Positions 36,583 to 45,962 of a DNA stretch of 64,000 nt are shown here, piece after piece (the stretch's first letter is position 1; every line of letters begins with the position of its first letter). The stretch comes from Serratia marcescens subsp. marcescens ATCC 13880. GTDB taxonomy: Bacteria; Pseudomonadota; Gammaproteobacteria; Enterobacterales; Enterobacteriaceae. Location: positions 2,170,001-2,234,000 of the forward strand of contig NZ_CP071238.1 in NCBI RefSeq assembly GCF_017299535.1. Direction: 5' to 3'. The position numbers and the translations under genes were made by a program. A model generated the notes under the pieces. It was given only the letters and a program-made list of their open reading frames with translations. It was not told where the DNA came from and searched no databases.

Positions 36583-37589
36583 TCGGTCACCTGGCGCCAG
36601 CGGGAGATATCGGCGGACAGGCTGCTCACCACCTGGTCCCAGTCCGGCGCCCAGATGTCCACGCCTTTCAGCGCCGCCTGCGACTGCCTGAAGTTATCGT
36701 CGGTCGGGGTGACGTCCTTGCGCACCGGCATACCGTAGGAAATGGCGCTGACGCTGCTCTGCGCTTCTTTGCTCAGCAGGAAGTCGATCAGTTTTTTGCC
36801 GTTGGCGCTTTGCGGCGCGCCTTGCACCAGGCCGATGTAGTAAGGCAGCACCAGCGTGCTGCGTTTGCCGTCCGGCCCGGCTGGCCAGAACACCTTCACG
36901 TTCGGGTTGCTGCGCATCTGCGCCAGATTCATCTGCAGATCGCCGTTGGCCACCAGCAACTCGCCTTTATTGACCAGCGCGGTCAGCTTGCCGGTGGAGG
37001 CCGAAGGGCCGACGTTGTTGTTTTGCAGCTTGCCGAGGTAGTCGAAACCGGCATCTTTGCTGCCGAAGCTGTGAAACGCCTGCAGCATCACCGCGGTGCC
37101 GTCACCCGCCTGACCCGGCGTGGAGTACTGCAGCTTATTGCGGAATTGCGCGTCCAGCAGTTGTTGATAGCTGGCGGGCGCCTGCGGCAGCAGTTTGGCG
37201 TTATAGATGAAGCTCAGGTAGTTATTCACCAGCGGCACGAACTGCGGCTGGGCGTCGGCGATCTGCGCCGCATCCTGCGGGGTGAAATCCTGCAGCAGTT
37301 TTTCCGCGGCGGCGCGCTGGATGAACGGCGGCAGCGTCACCAGCACGTCGGCCTGCGGGTTGCTGCGCTCCTTCGACAGGCGTTCCACGATGGCGCCGGA
37401 GCCGCCTTCGACGTACTGCACCTTGACGCCGGTCGCCTTGGTGAAGGCGTCGAACTGGGTTTGATACCAGCTGTGATCGCCGTCGTGCAGACCATCGGCG
37501 GAGTAGACGGTCACCACCGCGTCGGCGGCCCAGGCCGGCGCGGCGCCGAGTGCGATGGCGGTCATCACGACCAGACGAGAGAATTTCAT
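36579..37589 (-). CDS. phnS: 2-aminoethylphosphonate-binding periplasmic protein
   Basis: 336 residues with signal peptide [20 protein letters not shown]. Type 2 extracellular binding protein: [33 protein letters not shown] at the N terminus, and [21 protein letters not shown] in the hinge region. Captures AEP for the PhnTUV transporter. First gene of phnSTUV; a PhnR-type operator sits 34 bp upstream. Confidence 0.92.
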   Translation of the reverse strand: MKFSRLVVMTAIALGAAPAWAADAVVTVYSADGLHDGDHSWYQTQFDAFTKATGVKVQYVEGGSGAIVERLSKERSNPQADVLVTLPPFIQRAAAEKLLQDFTPQDAAQIADAQPQFVPLVNNYLSFIYNAKLLPQAPASYQQLLDAQFRNKLQYSTPGQAGDGTAVMLQAFHSFGSKDAGFDYLGKLQNNNVGPSASTGKLTALVNKGELLVANGDLQMNLAQMRSNPNVKVFWPAGPDGKRSTLVLPYYIGLVQGAPQSANGKKLIDFLLSKEAQSSVSAISYGMPVRKDVTPTDDNFRQSQAALKGVDIWAPDWDQVVSSLSADISRWRQVTE

Positions 37590-37622
37590 AGCTTCAGCCT
37601 CACTGTGCGGGTTTATGCGAAA

Positions 37623-37636
37623 CTGGTATACACCAG
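37623..37636. promoter_or_regulatory. PhnR-type operator before phnS
   Basis: CTGGTATACACCAG, an imperfect dyad with TGGT/ACCA arms. The core TGGTATACACCA differs by one base from the copy before phnW. TGGT-N4-ACCA is a usual shape for GntR/HutC-type operators. Confidence 0.7.
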
Positions 37637-37763
37637 ATATGCGGCCAAGCTAATCGGCAAATATGACAAACAAATGAAAGCGGCAAAATATAGTTGCCGG
37701 AGACGGGGATTAGGCGTGGGAGAGAAAGGCGGAGCGGCAGGCGCAGCCCCGGCATGCAGGGGG

Positions 37764-38483
37764 TTAAAGCGTATCGACTTCGATGCGCAGGCTGTCGTGG
37801 CGCCAGTATTCGATATCGAAATCGAGAATGCGGCCGTGCTGATCGTAATTCAACCGGCGCAGCAGCAACGCGGGCAGGCCGACCATGGCGCCGAGCGCGT
37901 TGGCGGCGCGATAAGGCAGGGCGGTCGGGTAGAACGACAGGTGCATGTTGCTGTAAATCAAATCGTAATGCTGTTGATAAACCTCGGTCAGGCTGCCGTT
38001 GAGATCGTGACTGAGCAGTGCCGGCACCCGCTGCGGCAGGCAGTGGTTCTCGCAATAGCAGATGGCGCGGCCGTCGGCATACCGCACGCGGCGCAGCAGA
38101 TACACCTGATCGAAGGGTTCGAGCGCCAGCGACTGCATCACGTCGAGCGGCACCGTGGTTTTTTCGCCGGACAGCAGTGCGGTGCGCGGCGTGCGCCCTT
38201 GCTCCTGACAGAGACGGTGGAAGTTGGTGTTCTGCGTCGGATCCAGCCACAGCCGTTCCGGCGTGACGAACCAGCCGCGGCGATCGGCGCGGTAGATGGC
38301 GCCGGTGGCTTCCAATTGCGCCAGGCTTTCGCGAATGGTGACGCGGCTGGTGGAGAAGATGGCGCACAGCTCGCGCTCCGAAGGCAGCTTATCGCCGGCC
38401 TGTAGCGCGCCGCGGGTGATGCGCGCCTGAAGCTGATCCTTGATCTGCAGGTAGTGAGGCATATCGCCCTGATGTTCTTTCAT
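37764..38483 (-). CDS. phnR: GntR/HutC-family regulator of phosphonate genes
   Basis: 239 residues. N-terminal GntR winged helix (about 8-70: [37 protein letters not shown]) and a C-terminal UTRA ligand domain ([26 protein letters not shown]). Lies between phnS and phnW, and two matching TGGTATAsACCA sites flank it, one before each transcription unit. Named from the Salmonella phn cluster. Whether it represses or activates cannot be decided from sequence. Confidence 0.88.
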   Translation of the reverse strand: MKEHQGDMPHYLQIKDQLQARITRGALQAGDKLPSERELCAIFSTSRVTIRESLAQLEATGAIYRADRRGWFVTPERLWLDPTQNTNFHRLCQEQGRTPRTALLSGEKTTVPLDVMQSLALEPFDQVYLLRRVRYADGRAICYCENHCLPQRVPALLSHDLNGSLTEVYQQHYDLIYSNMHLSFYPTALPYRAANALGAMVGLPALLLRRLNYDQHGRILDFDIEYWRHDSLRIEVDTL

Positions 38484-38612
38484 TTCGTCTCGCTATGGCA
38501 TCGGCCCGACATTCCGGCACGCGCTTATTATACATAGCCAGATGAATTTTTTGTTTCACCGCGCTTTGTCGTTTGACCGGGGCAGGAATTTGCCGCCACA
38601 ATGCGCGCAATC

Positions 38613-38624
38613 TGGTATAGACCA
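38613..38624. promoter_or_regulatory. PhnR-type operator before phnW
   Basis: TGGTATAGACCA, 11/12 identical to the site before phnS. Located only 13 bp upstream of the phnW ATG and partly overlapping the ribosome-site region, which suggests repression by blocking transcription. Confidence 0.7.
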
Positions 38625-38637
38625 ATAGGTGAATAAC

Positions 38638-39741
38638 ATGTCCGATCGTAACTACCTGCTGTTGACCCCCGGCCCGTTGACCACGTCGAAAACGGTGAAA
38701 GAGGCGATGCTGTATGACAGCTGCACCTGGGATGAAGATTACAACCTCGGCGTGGTACAGCGCATTCGCCAACGGTTGGTGGCGCTGGCGACGCCGTCCG
38801 CCGGTTATACCTCGGTGCTGCTGCAAGGCAGCGGCAGCTTCGCGGTAGAGGGCGTGCTGGGCACGGTCATCGGCCCGCAGGACAAGCTGCTGATCGTCAA
38901 CAACGGCGCCTACGGGGCGCGGATGATCGAAATGGCGCGGCTGATGGATATCGACCACCACGCTTTCGACTGCGGTGAGGTGAATGAACCGGATGTGACG
39001 GCGATGGAGGCGGTGCTGAAAAGCGATGCGCGCATCAGCCATATCGCCATGGTGCACTGTGAAACCACCACCGGCATGCTCAACCCGCTGCAGAAGGTTG
39101 CCGGTCTGGCGGCGCGCAACGGCAAGACCTTTATCGTCGACGCCATGAGCAGCTTCGGCGGCATTCCGTTGGATGTGGACGCGCTGGGCATCGATTTTCT
39201 GATCAGCTCCGCCAACAAATGCATTCAAGGCGTGCCGGGCTTCGCTTTTGTCATCGCCCGCCGCAGCGAGCTGGAGAAATGCGCCGGCCGTTCACGCTCG
39301 CTGTCGCTGGATCTGTATGCCCAGTGGCGTTGTATGGAGGATCAGGCCGGCAAATGGCGCTTTACGTCGCCGACCCACACCGTGCTGGCCTTCGCGCAGG
39401 CGCTGAAAGAGCTGGAACAAGAGGGCGGCATTGCCGCGCGCCACCACCGCTATCAGACTAATCAGCGTCGGCTGGTGGCGGGCATGCGCGAGCTGGGCTT
39501 TGAAACCCTGCTGGACGATGCGCTGCATTCGCCGATCATCACCGCGTTCTATTCGCCGAAGGCCGACACTTACCGCTTCGCCGAGTTTTATCAGCGCCTG
39601 AAGCAGCAAGGTTTCGTGATTTATCCCGGCAAAGTGTCGCAGAGCGACTGCTTCCGCATCGGCAACATCGGGGAAATTTATCCGCAGGATATCGAACGTT
39701 TGCTGGCGGCCGTCGGGCAGGCGATGTACTGGAATCAATAA
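38638..39741 (+). CDS. phnW: 2-aminoethylphosphonate:pyruvate transaminase
   Basis: 367 residues, equal to Salmonella PhnW. PLP enzyme converting AEP plus pyruvate to phosphonoacetaldehyde plus alanine. N-terminal [12 protein letters not shown], cofactor Asp in [11 protein letters not shown], Schiff-base Lys194 in SSANKCIQG, and C-terminal [21 protein letters not shown] selected by AGGTGA five bases upstream; a GTG three codons earlier is less likely. Confidence 0.97.
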   Translation: MSDRNYLLLTPGPLTTSKTVKEAMLYDSCTWDEDYNLGVVQRIRQRLVALATPSAGYTSVLLQGSGSFAVEGVLGTVIGPQDKLLIVNNGAYGARMIEMARLMDIDHHAFDCGEVNEPDVTAMEAVLKSDARISHIAMVHCETTTGMLNPLQKVAGLAARNGKTFIVDAMSSFGGIPLDVDALGIDFLISSANKCIQGVPGFAFVIARRSELEKCAGRSRSLSLDLYAQWRCMEDQAGKWRFTSPTHTVLAFAQALKELEQEGGIAARHHRYQTNQRRLVAGMRELGFETLLDDALHSPIITAFYSPKADTYRFAEFYQRLKQQGFVIYPGKVSQSDCFRIGNIGEIYPQDIERLLAAVGQAMYWNQ

Positions 39742-39750
39742 GGATTGACC

Positions 39751-40560
39751 ATGAAACAGATCAACGCAGTGATCCTCGACTGGGCCGGCACCACGGTGGA
39801 CTTTGGCTCCTTTGCGCCGACGCAGATTTTCGTCGAGGCGTTCAAACACACCTTCGATATCGATATTAGCCTGGCGGAAGCGCGCATTCCGATGGGCCTC
39901 GGCAAATGGCAGCACATCGAGGCGCTAGGCAAACTGCCGGCGGTCGACGCGCGTTGGCGACAGAAGCTGGGCCGCTCGATGAGCCATCAAGACATCGACG
40001 CGCTTTATCAGGCGTTTATGCCGCTGCAAATCGCCAAAGTGATCGACTTCGCCGATCCCATTGAGGGCGTGCCGCAGGTGATTGCCGGGCTGCGCGAACA
40101 GGGCATTAAAATCGGCTCCTGCTCCGGTTATCCGCGCGCGGTGATGGAGGTGCTGGCGCCGGCCGCCGCGCAGCGCGGTTACGCGCCGGATTACTGGGTC
40201 GCCACTGACGATCTCGCGGCCGGCGGGCGGCCGGGGCCGTGGATGGCGTTGCAGAACGTCATCGTGCTGGGCATCGATGCGGTGGCGCACTGCGTGAAGG
40301 TGGATGACGCGGTGCCGGGCATTGCCGAAGGGCTGAACGCCGGGATGTGGAGCGTCGGGCTGGCGCTGTCCGGCAACGAGTTCGGCGCTACCTGGTCGGA
40401 GTACCGTCAAATGGCGGCGGGGGAAATAGCGCAGCGTCGCACGGCGGCCGCCGATAAGCTGTACGCGGCGGGCGCGCATTATGTGATAGACACGCTGGCG
40501 CAATTACCGGATGTGATCGCCGATATCAACCGGCGGCTGGCGAACGGCGAGCGGCCGTAA
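39751..40560 (+). CDS. phnX: Phosphonoacetaldehyde hydrolase (phosphonatase)
   Basis: 269-residue HAD enzyme cleaving phosphonoacetaldehyde to acetaldehyde and phosphate. Nucleophile Asp10 in [11 protein letters not shown], where Ala12 replaces the usual second Asp as in all phosphonatases; Schiff-base Lys52 in [19 protein letters not shown] motif II; and [12 protein letters not shown] motif IV. Starts 9 bp after phnW, with AAGGA in the gap. Confidence 0.96.
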   Translation: MKQINAVILDWAGTTVDFGSFAPTQIFVEAFKHTFDIDISLAEARIPMGLGKWQHIEALGKLPAVDARWRQKLGRSMSHQDIDALYQAFMPLQIAKVIDFADPIEGVPQVIAGLREQGIKIGSCSGYPRAVMEVLAPAAAQRGYAPDYWVATDDLAAGGRPGPWMALQNVIVLGIDAVAHCVKVDDAVPGIAEGLNAGMWSVGLALSGNEFGATWSEYRQMAAGEIAQRRTAAADKLYAAGAHYVIDTLAQLPDVIADINRRLANGERP

Positions 40561-40579
40561 CGACCGAAAGCGGGGCATA

Positions 40580-40609
40580 AAAAAACCGGGGATAATCCCC
40601 GGTTTTTTT
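40580..40609. terminator. Bidirectional terminator phnX / tcyP
   Basis: AAAAAACCGGGGAT / ATCCCCGGTTTTTT stem between convergent genes, with A-run on the left and T-run on the right. Confidence 0.92.
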
Positions 40610-40623
40610 GTTCTGAGACGGCG

Positions 40624-42015
40624 TTAGCGGTGAGCCAGTTCGACTTCGTCTTCGCTGTCCATCACGGCTTTGTCGGTTTGCTTCATCAGCTGGCTGGTGA
40701 TGGTACCTGCCGCCATGGAGCCGTTGACATTCAGCGCGGTGCGGCCCATGTCGATCAACGGTTCGACCGAGATCAGCAGCGCGACCAGCGTCACCGGCAG
40801 GCCCATCGCCGGCAGCACGATCAGCGCGGCGAAGGTGGCGCCGCCGCCCACGCCCGCCACACCGGCGGAGCTGATGGTGACGATGCCGACCAGGGTGGCG
40901 ATCCACACCGGATCCAGCGGGTTGATGCCGACGGTCGGCGCAACCATCACCGCCAGCATCGCCGGGTAGAGGCCCGCACAGCCGTTCTGGCCAATGGTGG
41001 CGCCGAACGACGCCGAGAAGCTGGCGGTGGATTCCGGCACGCCCAGACGACGGGTCTGCGCTTCCACGTTCAATGGAATGCTGGCGGCGCTGGAGCGGCT
41101 GGTGAAGGCGAAGGTGATCACCGGCCACACCTTGCGGAAGAACTTCATCGGGTTCACGCCGGTGAAGGCCAGCAGGATGGCATGTACCACGAACATGATG
41201 GCCAGGCCGATGTAGGAGGCCACCACGAAGCTGCCGAGCTTGACGATGTCGTGAATGTTGGAACCGGCGACCACTTTGGTCATCAGCGCCAGCACGCCAT
41301 ACGGCGTCAGCTTCATGACCAGACGCACCAGCTTCATCACCCAGGCCTGCAGGGTGTCGATAGCCACCAACACGCGCTCGCCTTTCGGCTTGTCGTCTTT
41401 CAGCAGCTGCAGCGACGCCACGCCGAGGAAGGTGGCGAAAATCACCACGCTAATGATCGACGTCGGGCTGGCGCCGGTCAGATCGGCGAACGGGTTTTTC
41501 GGGATGAACGACAGCACCATCTGCGGCACGGTCAGGTCGGCCAGTTTGCCCACGTAGTTGGTCTGGATCGCCGTCAGGCGCGCGCTTTCCTGCGCGCCCT
41601 GCACCAAGCCTTCGGCGGTCAGGCCGAACAGGTTGGTGACCAGCACGCCCACCAGCGCGGAGATCAGCGTGGTGAACAGCAGCGTGCCGATAGTCAGTAC
41701 GCTGATTTTGCCCAGAGAAGAGGCGTTATGCAGCTTGGCCACCGCGCTCAGGATCGAGGCGAACACCAGCGGCATGACGATCATTTGCAGCAGTTGCACA
41801 TAGCCGTTGCCGACGATGTTGAACCAGCTGATGGATTCTTTCAGTACCGGGTTGTCGGAGCCGTACACCAGCTGCAGGCCCAGACCGAACACCACGCCGA
41901 CCACCAGGCCGACCAGCACTTTTTTCGCCAGGCTCCATTGCTTGTGGCGGGTTTGCGCCAGCAGCAAAAGGAGCGCGACAAACACCAGCACGTTAATCAC
42001 GAGCGGAAGATTCAT
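40624..42015 (-). CDS. tcyP: L-cystine symporter TcyP (YdjN)
   Basis: 463 residues, same as E. coli TcyP, dicarboxylate/amino-acid:cation symporter fold. [26 protein letters not shown] at the N terminus, [29 protein letters not shown], the serine-rich re-entrant loop [16 protein letters not shown], and [29 protein letters not shown]. Start at MNLPLV with GGAG nine bases upstream. In E. coli it is controlled by CysB and sulfur supply. The 180 bp upstream are AT-rich and hold its promoter. Confidence 0.96.
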   Translation of the reverse strand: MNLPLVINVLVFVALLLLLAQTRHKQWSLAKKVLVGLVVGVVFGLGLQLVYGSDNPVLKESISWFNIVGNGYVQLLQMIVMPLVFASILSAVAKLHNASSLGKISVLTIGTLLFTTLISALVGVLVTNLFGLTAEGLVQGAQESARLTAIQTNYVGKLADLTVPQMVLSFIPKNPFADLTGASPTSIISVVIFATFLGVASLQLLKDDKPKGERVLVAIDTLQAWVMKLVRLVMKLTPYGVLALMTKVVAGSNIHDIVKLGSFVVASYIGLAIMFVVHAILLAFTGVNPMKFFRKVWPVITFAFTSRSSAASIPLNVEAQTRRLGVPESTASFSASFGATIGQNGCAGLYPAMLAVMVAPTVGINPLDPVWIATLVGIVTISSAGVAGVGGGATFAALIVLPAMGLPVTLVALLISVEPLIDMGRTALNVNGSMAAGTITSQLMKQTDKAVMDSEDEVELAHR

Positions 42016-42196
42016 CCCCAATGTCTCCAATAATCTTTCTTATAAAAACGACAACGCATCACGTATGTCGCGATGTAAATATCGTAACAGTTTGCCGAGT
42101 GGCCCACTTATATCCAAATGGAATTTGATATAGCTTTTTGTGTGTTTTTGTTCGTTTTATATACTTCAAGGTGATGGGTTGAGCGTTTTTTTGTGA

Positions 42197-42745
42197 TCAG
42201 AGTCTGATATTTCTGATTTGCTCGACATAGGATTGCACCGGCAGGGTGAAATCACCTTGCCAGCAGATGGCAAACGCCACCAGGCACAGACACAGCACCC
42301 GCTCCAGCTGGTTGCCTTTTTGCGAGTTGAGCAGCGGCAGGCGAAAACGCCAGCGGCATGGCCACAGCAGCGGCACGCCGGCGGGGGTGAGCATATCGGC
42401 CAGCAGATGGCTGAAGTAACCGATGATCATGGCGTGCAGCGCGTCGGCAGGGATCGGCCAGCTGCGCGGCACGTCCAGCTGGAACAGCGCCATGCCGCCG
42501 GCGATCGCCAGCAGGCTGTGGGTGAAACCGCGGTGGCCGAAGGCGCGGGCGATGGGCAAGGCGATCCAGCGCAGGCGCTGGCCCAGCACCGACTTGGGGT
42601 GATCGATGTCCGGCAGCAGCGAGGTCAGCAGCGCGGCGGGTATGATGTGCCACCAGTCGCCGGTAGCCAGCTCTGGCGTCACTTCCGCCTTCTTGGCGAA
42701 GATCGCGCAAGCGACAGAGAATATAAGGTGTCCTTCCGCGGTCAT
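42197..42745 (-). CDS. ydjM: Membrane-bound metal-dependent hydrolase YdjM (SOS gene)
   Basis: 182 residues with several hydrophobic segments. MTAEGHLIFSVACAIFA at the N terminus, the LLPDIDHPKSVLGQRL motif and FGHRGFTHSLL, and SHLLADMLTPAGVPLLWP place it in the DUF457/YdjM family of putative membrane metal hydrolases. A LexA box stands 25 bp upstream, in agreement with ydjM being an SOS gene in E. coli. Neighbour of tcyP as in E. coli. Confidence 0.92.
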   Translation of the reverse strand: MTAEGHLIFSVACAIFAKKAEVTPELATGDWWHIIPAALLTSLLPDIDHPKSVLGQRLRWIALPIARAFGHRGFTHSLLAIAGGMALFQLDVPRSWPIPADALHAMIIGYFSHLLADMLTPAGVPLLWPCRWRFRLPLLNSQKGNQLERVLCLCLVAFAICWQGDFTLPVQSYVEQIRNIRL

Positions 42746-42769
42746 GCTGTTGCGATTCCGGCTGGTAAA

Positions 42770-42785
42770 CTGTTAATTTATCCAG
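42770..42785. promoter_or_regulatory. LexA box upstream of ydjM
   Basis: CTGTTAATTTATCCAG fits CTG-N10-CAG with an AT-rich centre. It is the only good match in this interval. Confidence 0.75.
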
Positions 42786-43143
42786 TATATGGGAAAATTC
42801 CCAGTAGTGGAAGCAGTTACCCTGTAACCAATTGTTTATTTTTCCCTGTTTTACAACGGCTTGTTACGGCAATGCGTAACAAATCATCGATTTTGACGGG
42901 CGAGAACAAAAAGCGGGCAATGGGTGATGCATTAAGATGAGAAAAAAGGACGGTGGCTTGGCGTGTGGCGGGAGGAAGCGGCGGCCCTGAACAGCGCTGC
43001 GTGGCAGTGACAACGCTCCGCGGACCGTCGCTTTCCTGCCGCCCAGCATAATAATAACAACATGCTAATTCAATAATAATGAAACGCTGTTTTGTTTATT
43101 TTGCGGTACGGATCCCTTTTATAACGCAGAGCGGCAAAAGCAG
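42786..43143. other. Intergenic region with long imperfect inverted repeat
   Basis: About 360 bp without a supported gene. The centre holds GGCGGGAGGAAGCGGCGG (42967-42984) facing CCGTCGCTTTCCTGCCGCC (43025-43043), which can pair along nearly their full length as an approx. 77-nt hairpin with a structured 40-nt loop. The flanks are AT-rich. See findings. Confidence 0.5.
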
Positions 43144-43162
43144 GGCGCCGGCGGCCGGCGCC
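43144..43162 (-). terminator. Possible terminator of hxpB
   Basis: GGCGCCGG / CCGGCGCC 8-bp stem just beyond the stop at 43168; minus strand continues CTGCTTTTGCC. Confidence 0.5.
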
Positions 43163-43167
43163 GCTGG

Positions 43168-43833
43168 TCAGGCAAAGTGAGCGGCAGTGAGCTGTTCCAG
43201 GGTCTCCAGCTTGTGGTCTGCCAGCGCCCAGCGCGGATCGTGACGGTATTCGGCCGCCGGGATGACGATGGAACGCATGCGCGCGGCCTTGGTGGCGATC
43301 ATGCCGTTAAAGGAGTCTTCCAGCGTGATGCAGCGCAGCGGATCGCTGCCCAGGCGTTCGGCGGCGATCAGGTAGACCTCCGGGTGCGGCTTGCTGTATG
43401 GCAGGTATTCGGCGGAAACCAGCTGATCGAAGTAACCTTCAAGATCGAACATCTTCAGCACCTGCCGTTGCATGTGCAGCGGCGAGGCGGAGGCGAGGCC
43501 GATGTTCAGCCCCTGACTGCGGCACAGCTCCAGCGCCTGCTGGACGCCCGGCAGCAGCGGGCGCGTCTCGTGCACCAGCTCGATGGCGCGCTCGATAATC
43601 CGCGCCGACACCTCATCGAGCGAAACCCCTTGCCACGGCATCGCCTGGTACCACATCTTCACCACCAGATCGATGCGCAGCCCCAGCGTGTCCGGCAGCT
43701 TGTGACGATCGGACAGATCCAAACCCAGCGCACCGAAGATATCCAGCTCGGCCTGCAGCCACAGCGGTTCCGAGTCGATCAACAAGCCGTCCATATCAAA
43801 AATTGCGGTTTCAATGCGTTGCGAATAAGCCAT
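43168..43833 (-). CDS. hxpB: Hexitol phosphatase B / 2-deoxyglucose-6-P phosphatase (YniC)
   Basis: 221-residue HAD phosphatase (E. coli YniC/HxpB 222). Nucleophile motif FDMDGLLIDSEPLW, helical cap with LPDTLGLRIDLVVKMWY, motif II GLASASPLHMQ, motif III Lys in PYSKPHPEVYL, motif IV LEDSFNGMIATKAA. Removes phosphate from hexitol- and deoxyhexose-phosphates. AGGAG precedes the ATG. Same neighbourhood as in E. coli. Confidence 0.95.
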   Translation of the reverse strand: MAYSQRIETAIFDMDGLLIDSEPLWLQAELDIFGALGLDLSDRHKLPDTLGLRIDLVVKMWYQAMPWQGVSLDEVSARIIERAIELVHETRPLLPGVQQALELCRSQGLNIGLASASPLHMQRQVLKMFDLEGYFDQLVSAEYLPYSKPHPEVYLIAAERLGSDPLRCITLEDSFNGMIATKAARMRSIVIPAAEYRHDPRWALADHKLETLEQLTAAHFA

Positions 43834-43900
43834 TAGCGGTTAACTCCTGTCGGCGCGGGTGGGTGAATGTGCCGACACTCTATCATCGCCGGCGGCGAGA

Positions 43901-45181
43901 CTAAAATCTTTGCCTGCGCGTGTGGCTTTTGCCAAAGCGAAGGATAGTCCACATTTCGCGCAGCTTTAGCCACCAACGTTGGTGCTGGCGCTCGGTAACC
44001 TGTTGCAACATGCGCGCATAGTCCAGCACCAAGCCTGGCGTCCAGGTCATGCTTTCGCCACGGCTGCGCAGTACCGCCAGCATCCACAGGTTGGGATCCA
44101 GCACCAGCAGCAGAAAACGGCGCCACAGATGTTTATCGCCCAGCACGCCTTCCAACGCGCTGTCGAGCGCGCCGATGACCGTGGTGGAGCAGTTGCGCCG
44201 AGTCAGGTTGTAGGTGGCGTCCTGCCGATAACGCAGCCAGAATGCGCGCAGCGCCGCCGGGTTATAGCGGTAGAATTGAATTTTCTTGTCCGGTGGGCAC
44301 CAGGCGGCGATCTCGCCCGGCAGGTCGGGCAGGAAACGCCCGTCGACGTTGTTCTGTTCGCCGGCATGCAACAACTGGCGGAAATCCTGAACGGAATGGC
44401 TGATGTCGTTGAGCGGGTAGTGGCTGATATATACATCCGGCGCGAGCGCCAGAGCGGCGTGACCGGTGGAGATATTGCCGCCGCCGTCGACCGCCGCGAT
44501 GTATCGGTCGACGATGTAACGCCGGCGCGGATCTTTAGCCGCACCAATCGGTGTCCAGACATACACCGTGAGCGGTGCAGTCTCATCCTCCGGGGGCGGT
44601 GGCTGCCGCGCGGGGTGCTGATTCAGAGAGAAGCTTGTCAGTCTGCGGGCGATACGCAATAAGGCCCAGCCGGAAAGCACCATCATCACGCCGAGGCAAA
44701 AGGGCACCGTCATCCGATGCGGCGCTGGCCAGCCGACAAAAATCATCAATGAAAGCAGGATCTCACCGCCGCCCGCCAGCGCCACGCCTTTCCATCGACT
44801 GTGTTGAATCACCGTGGAGGAGGCGATGCGCACGGCGCCGTCAAGCAGCAGCGCGCTGCCAAACACCACGGTGGCAACGATGTTATCGTCTGCGGGCACG
44901 TCCAACGTTAAAAAGGCCATAAACACGAAGCCCAGCCCCTTCAGCAGCACCGGCCTGCTGGCCGAAGAGCCGATCACCAGCGCGGCGGATATCGCCACCA
45001 GTCCCTCCAGCGCCAGGATGATCGCCAGCGCATCCAGCGCCAGCATGGACCGGCCATCCTGCAGTATGTCGAACAGCATCAGCGCCCCTGCGGCTATCCA
45101 CAGCCAACCGAACAGCACCAGCAGGCGGCGCTGGCCGTGCAGCGCCTGCGCGCCCAGCAATAAGATAATCAGTCGAATCAT
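43901..45181 (-). CDS. Fusion: DUF308/HdeD-like membrane domain plus papain-like domain
   Basis: 426 residues. Residues 1-180 contain six short hydrophobic segments separated by tight turns, with paired G-x2-L-I-x2-G-x2 helices as in HdeD/DUF308 proteins. After a Pro-rich linker (188-205, HPARQPPPPEDE) comes a soluble domain with STGHAALAL (His241) and, about 90 residues later, NLTRRNCSTTVIGAL (Cys331). The His-before-Cys order and the NCST motif recall circularly permuted NlpC/P60-like or DUF4105-type papain folds. It sits between hxpB and yniB, which are adjacent in E. coli, so it is accessory. Catalytic role (peptidase, amidase or acyltransferase) is unknown. The start lacks a strong ribosome site. 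Confidence 0.7.
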   Translation of the reverse strand: MIRLIILLLGAQALHGQRRLLVLFGWLWIAAGALMLFDILQDGRSMLALDALAIILALEGLVAISAALVIGSSASRPVLLKGLGFVFMAFLTLDVPADDNIVATVVFGSALLLDGAVRIASSTVIQHSRWKGVALAGGGEILLSLMIFVGWPAPHRMTVPFCLGVMMVLSGWALLRIARRLTSFSLNQHPARQPPPPEDETAPLTVYVWTPIGAAKDPRRRYIVDRYIAAVDGGGNISTGHAALALAPDVYISHYPLNDISHSVQDFRQLLHAGEQNNVDGRFLPDLPGEIAAWCPPDKKIQFYRYNPAALRAFWLRYRQDATYNLTRRNCSTTVIGALDSALEGVLGDKHLWRRFLLLVLDPNLWMLAVLRSRGESMTWTPGLVLDYARMLQQVTERQHQRWWLKLREMWTILRFGKSHTRRQRF

Positions 45182-45366
45182 GGCGGCCTCTGCCCGAATG
45201 GATAACGTTATCTCTTCAATGATAGTGCCCGGATATCGTTAAGCAGTTGATTTTGTCGAATTCGGCTAAGCTTGTAGCACAGCGGGAATGAAGAAAACGG
45301 TGGGCGAGTTTCGCCAACTGCAGGTAGACTTAGCCGATTCGGTTACGTCGCTAACAAGGGGAACAC

Positions 45367-45927
45367 ATGACGTATCAACAGGCCGGGCGTATCGCCATTT
45401 TGAAACGCATTCTCGGATGGGTGGTTTTTATCCCGGCGTTGCTGTCGACGCTGATTTCCGTGCTGGGCTTTATCTATCAGCACAGTGAAAAAACCAAAGG
45501 CATCAACGCAGTGATGCTGGATTTTGTCCACGTGATGGTGGATATGGTGCGTTTCAATACGCCGTTCCTGAACCTTTTCTGGTACAACTCGCCGGTGCCT
45601 GACGTGGATAAAAGCCTGTTCAGCGGCGCCAATTTGATGTTCATCATCATCTATATATTGATCTTCGTCGGGCTGGCCTTGCAGGCTTCCGGCGCGCGCA
45701 TGTCACGTCAGGTCAAGTTCATTCGCGAAGGGCTGGAAGATCAGATGATCCTGGAGCAGGCCAAGGGCAGCGAAGGGCACACGCGCCAGCAGTTGGAGGA
45801 GCGTATCACGCTGCCGCACCACACCATCTTCCTGCAGTACTTCCCGCTGTACATCCTGCCGATCGTGATTGCGGTGATCGCCTGGTTCGTGATCCGCTTG
45901 TTAGGGCAATTGGCCGGCGCGGCCTGA
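45367..45927 (+). CDS. yniB: Inner-membrane protein YniB
   Basis: 186 residues, three to four hydrophobic segments (ILGWVVFIPALLSTLISVLG; LMFIIIYILIFVGLALQ; YILPIVIAVIAWFVIRL). The NTPFLNLFWYNSPVPD and LPHHTIFLQYFPLYILP stretches match YniB as I remember it. AGGGGAAC precedes the ATG. Function unknown. Convergent with yniA. Confidence 0.9.
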   Translation: MTYQQAGRIAILKRILGWVVFIPALLSTLISVLGFIYQHSEKTKGINAVMLDFVHVMVDMVRFNTPFLNLFWYNSPVPDVDKSLFSGANLMFIIIYILIFVGLALQASGARMSRQVKFIREGLEDQMILEQAKGSEGHTRQQLEERITLPHHTIFLQYFPLYILPIVIAVIAWFVIRLLGQLAGAA

Positions 45928-45962
45928 GCCATCAACGGGGCGCCGCTCGGCGCCCCGGAACG

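Noticed and set aside
40630..42033. 467-codon frame antisense to tcyP
   Set aside because: His/Gln/Arg-rich antisense shadow; tcyP is conserved over its whole length.
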